Positions 5,596 to 6,686 of a DNA stretch of 6,686 nt are shown here, one piece after another. The notes beneath the pieces are model-generated. The model was not told the origin of the DNA and did not search any database. It saw only the letters and a program-made list of their open reading frames with translations. The stretch is from the NCBI GenBank assembly GCA_028711905.1, contig JAQTRI010000200.1, positions 1 to 6,686 of the forward strand. The letters are read 5' to 3'. Position numbers and translations under genes: made by a program. The DNA comes from Candidatus Wallbacteria bacterium (lineage in GTDB: Bacteria > Muiribacteriota > JAQTZZ01). Each line of letters begins with the position of its first letter. Positions within the stretch are counted from its first letter, which is position 1.

Positions 5596-5663
5596 AAAGG
5601 TTAACACGCCACACAATGTCAGATTCCCGATGCATTTCGCGTTAACCTTTACAAAGGCTTAAC
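5596..5663. repeat. 10-bp inverted repeat with a third imperfect copy
   Basis: AAAGGTTAAC at 5596-5605 is the exact reverse complement of GTTAACCTTT at 5641-5650, with 35 bases between. A third near-copy, AAAGGCTTAAC, lies at 5653-5663 in the same direction as the first, directly upstream of the ribosome binding site of the ORF at 5675. Each arm contains the palindrome GTTAAC. The arrangement suggests binding sites for a dimeric regulator or a cruciform; it lies in the spacer between two divergent gene fragments. Confidence 0.6.
5616..5625 (+). repeat. Repeat word ATGTCAGATT, copy 3 of 4
   Basis: This copy lies between the arms of the inverted repeat at 5596-5605 and 5641-5650. Similarity to copies 1 and 2 does not extend far beyond the word and the next two bases (CC). 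Confidence 0.5.
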
Positions 5664-5674
5664 AGGAGATACGC

Positions 5675-5857
5675 ATGATCTTCAAAAACACCTGGATCGA
5701 GTTTTTTGGCCTGGATTTCGACGCCATCTTCTGCAGGCTGCAGTCTGACGAAAAGCTCAGGTGCTATCTGCACAGGCTGCCAGGCAGGCTCTCAGCCCTG
5801 ATCAGGGAGGAGGCTGATTTCAGGAACCAGGGGAGGAAAGTGGGGTTTGTGGGGTGA
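5675..5857 (+). pseudogene. Truncated N-terminal paralogue of the AAA+ ATPase at 1-1325
   Basis: The first 36 residues align without gaps to the start of the AAA+ ATPase gene at the left of the window: MIFKN, then EF, DxDxIF, LxS, L, L and P in the same places, 16 of 36 identical with several conservative changes. At the DNA level the first 18 bases match at 15 positions. The start is good, with AGGAGA about six bases before ATG 5675. After Pro36 similarity stops and the ORF ends at residue 60. A weak GGKW-GLW stretch in another frame near 5838-5858 may echo GKWDTMKW of the full gene (residues 64-70), hinting at a frameshift and deletion, but this is faint. No ATPase domain is present. It could be a dead duplicate or a small expressed protein that mimics the ATPase's N-terminal region. 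Confidence 0.7.
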
Positions 5858-5874
5858 TCGGTGATAAATGTGCA

Positions 5875-5909
5875 AAGGCCTTGATCTCTGCTGCCGCACA
5901 GGATAAAAT
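5875..5909 (+). promoter_or_regulatory. Promoter of the DUF2281-MazF module with palindrome on the -35
   Basis: TTGATC (5881-5886; 4 of 6) and TAAAAT (5904-5909; 5 of 6) are 17 bp apart, giving a start near 5916 and a leader of about 23 nt. The perfect palindrome AAGGCCTT at 5875-5882 touches the -35 and is a candidate operator for autoregulation by the toxin-antitoxin complex. Confidence 0.55.
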
Positions 5910-5938
5910 TATTACGCTAACATGTGCGCGGGGTGAAC

Positions 5939-6133
5939 ATGAGCAAAAAAGAACTGCTGATCAGTGAGATCGAACATTTTCCGGATCCTTTTCTGGATGA
6001 AATACTCGATTTTATCGGCTATCTGAAACAAAAGCTGGCTGGGGACAAAATCGAGACTGACGAAGCCAGCGAAGCAGTGCTGAGGCAGGACTGGCTCAAG
6101 GCTGAAGAGGACGAAGCATGGCAGGATTTATAA
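5939..6133 (+). CDS. DUF2281-type antitoxin of a MazF-like toxin
   Basis: The product is 64 residues. I chose ATG 5939 because GGGGTGA lies just upstream; an in-frame GTG at 5924 lacks a site. Residues 1-32 (MSKKELLISEIEHFPDPFLD, then EILDFIGYLKQK) match the DUF2281 pattern, a short helical region ('ELLxxEIExLPExLLxEVLDFIxFLK'). The acidic C-terminus with DWLKAEEDEAWQDL (51-64) is the usual toxin-wrapping tail of antitoxins in such pairs. It would bind and inactivate the ribonuclease encoded next and probably repress the shared promoter with it. The toxin gene starts inside its last codons (16-base overlap), so the two are coupled and the antitoxin is made first. The gene is intact and of normal length. 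Confidence 0.88.
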   Translation: MSKKELLISEIEHFPDPFLDEILDFIGYLKQKLAGDKIETDEASEAVLRQDWLKAEEDEAWQDL

Positions 6134-6462
6134 AAGGTGACATCGTCATACTGCCGTTCCCGTTCTCGGACCTGTCTGCGTCCAAACGCCGACCGGCTGT
6201 TGTTGTTGCGGCTCTGGAAGGAAACGATGTCATCCTCTGCCAGATCACAAGCCAGACCGTCAGAGATCACTACGCCTTACCCGTCAGTGACCAGGACTTT
6301 GTTTCAGGTGGTCTGAAACAGGCCAGCAACATCAGGCCAAATCGCATCTTTACAGCCGACAGCCGTATCGTTCTTTACTCAGCCGGCAGGCTGTCAAAAG
6401 ACAAAATTGCCCAATTGGTAGAAGCAGTTGTCAGCATCATCAGAGCCGATTCCAAATGTTGA
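6118..6462 (+). CDS. PemK/MazF family endoribonuclease toxin
   Basis: The 114-residue product has the full MazF/PemK fold signature. KGDIVILPFPFSDLSASKRR is followed by PAVVV, covering residues 6-30 and including the conserved Lys-Arg-Arg-Pro with the catalytic Arg (Arg25 by position). QITSQ (42-46) holds the catalytic Thr/Ser strand, and SNIRPNRIFTAD (70-81) is the usual 'xxxRPxxxxTxD' segment. LSKDKIAQLVEAV ends the protein in the typical helix. Such toxins cut mRNA, stalling growth until antitoxin is resupplied. The ATG lies in the last codons of the antitoxin gene, in a different frame, so translation is coupled. All recognisable residues are intact. No clear terminator follows. Confidence 0.93.
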   Translation: MAGFIKGDIVILPFPFSDLSASKRRPAVVVAALEGNDVILCQITSQTVRDHYALPVSDQDFVSGGLKQASNIRPNRIFTADSRIVLYSAGRLSKDKIAQLVEAVVSIIRADSKC

Positions 6463-6686
6463 TCAACCGCTCCTATGAGTGTTTCTGATTTCCCCTGTTC
6501 TCTGCATAACTGCCTGACCGACATCCTTAGTGGCCTGTTGCGATCAGAAAAGACCTGAAACAGCGGGGAATTCATGTTCAGCCTGAGCCTGGGATTTTGT
6601 GCGCTTTTGTTCCATATTGATAGATGTCAGATTTCCTCCTGCCCATGCGTTCATGCTATCAGAGCACAGAAAACACCACACAGGGA
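6463..6686. other. Right-end stretch without a recognisable gene
   Basis: I find no credible coding region on either strand. A short minus-strand ORF over 6375-6575 mostly shadows the MazF gene. A 23-codon minus-strand reading from about 6613 has a GGAGG some way upstream but matches nothing. No terminator with a T-run is visible. One copy of the ATGTCAGATT word lies here. Confidence 0.5.
6624..6633 (+). repeat. Repeat word ATGTCAGATT, copy 4 of 4
   Basis: This copy lies in the non-coding right end, followed by TCC. A minus-strand near-copy (ATGTCAGA then AA) is found in the divergent spacer near 1394-1402. Confidence 0.5.

Noticed and set aside
5274..5597. 107-codon minus-strand ORF rich in Ser, Pro and Arg
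   Set aside because: It is a frame-shifted shadow of the helicase N-terminal fragment and the start of the MNT gene, with composition typical of a wrong frame.
6375..6575. 66-codon minus-strand ORF at the right end
   Set aside because: Half of it is antisense to the MazF toxin and the rest matches no family.

Overview
The window reads as a bacterial accessory region, close to half GC, from an organism I cannot place. Signs of a defence or mobile island are one intact MazF-type toxin-antitoxin pair, one intact MNT-HEPN pair, a decayed MNT-HEPN pair, pieces of a UvrD-like helicase gene, and a truncated copy of a AAA+ ATPase gene. No rRNA, tRNA, CRISPR array, integrase or complete insertion sequence was seen.

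Layout. (1) 1-1325, minus: 5' part of a large AAA+ ATPase gene that runs off the left edge; Walker A and B are present and sensor 1 would lie just outside. (2) 1326-1477: divergent control region with a perfect TATAAT facing right. (3) 1478-3827, plus: three tightly packed genes. The first looks like a divergent ECF-type sigma factor, the second may carry an SH3-like barrel, and the third is an unrecognised protein with a Cys cluster. (4) about 3857-4425, plus: ruins of a nucleotidyltransferase (MNT) gene with a nonsense codon and frameshifts, overlapping a HEPN gene with an internal deletion. (5) 4365-5544, minus: N-terminal fragment of a helicase-like gene, then an intact MNT-HEPN pair with its own promoter, then a C-terminal helicase fragment with motif VI. 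The pair appears to sit where the helicase core used to be. (6) 5545-5674: divergent spacer with a 10-bp inverted repeat. (7) 5675-5857, plus: a short ORF whose first 36 residues match the N-terminus of the AAA+ ATPase of region 1. (8) 5939-6462, plus: DUF2281-type antitoxin and PemK/MazF toxin, overlapping, behind a good promoter. (9) 6463-6686: no recognisable gene.

How the parts may work together. The two intact toxin-antitoxin modules are self-contained. The AAA+ ATPase and the divergent three-gene operon are the best candidate for an undescribed system: a sigma-like regulator, an SH3-like partner and a Cys-cluster protein next to an ATPase. The functional link between them is inference from adjacency only. 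A second trace of the ATPase family at 5675 shows that it has been duplicated in this region.
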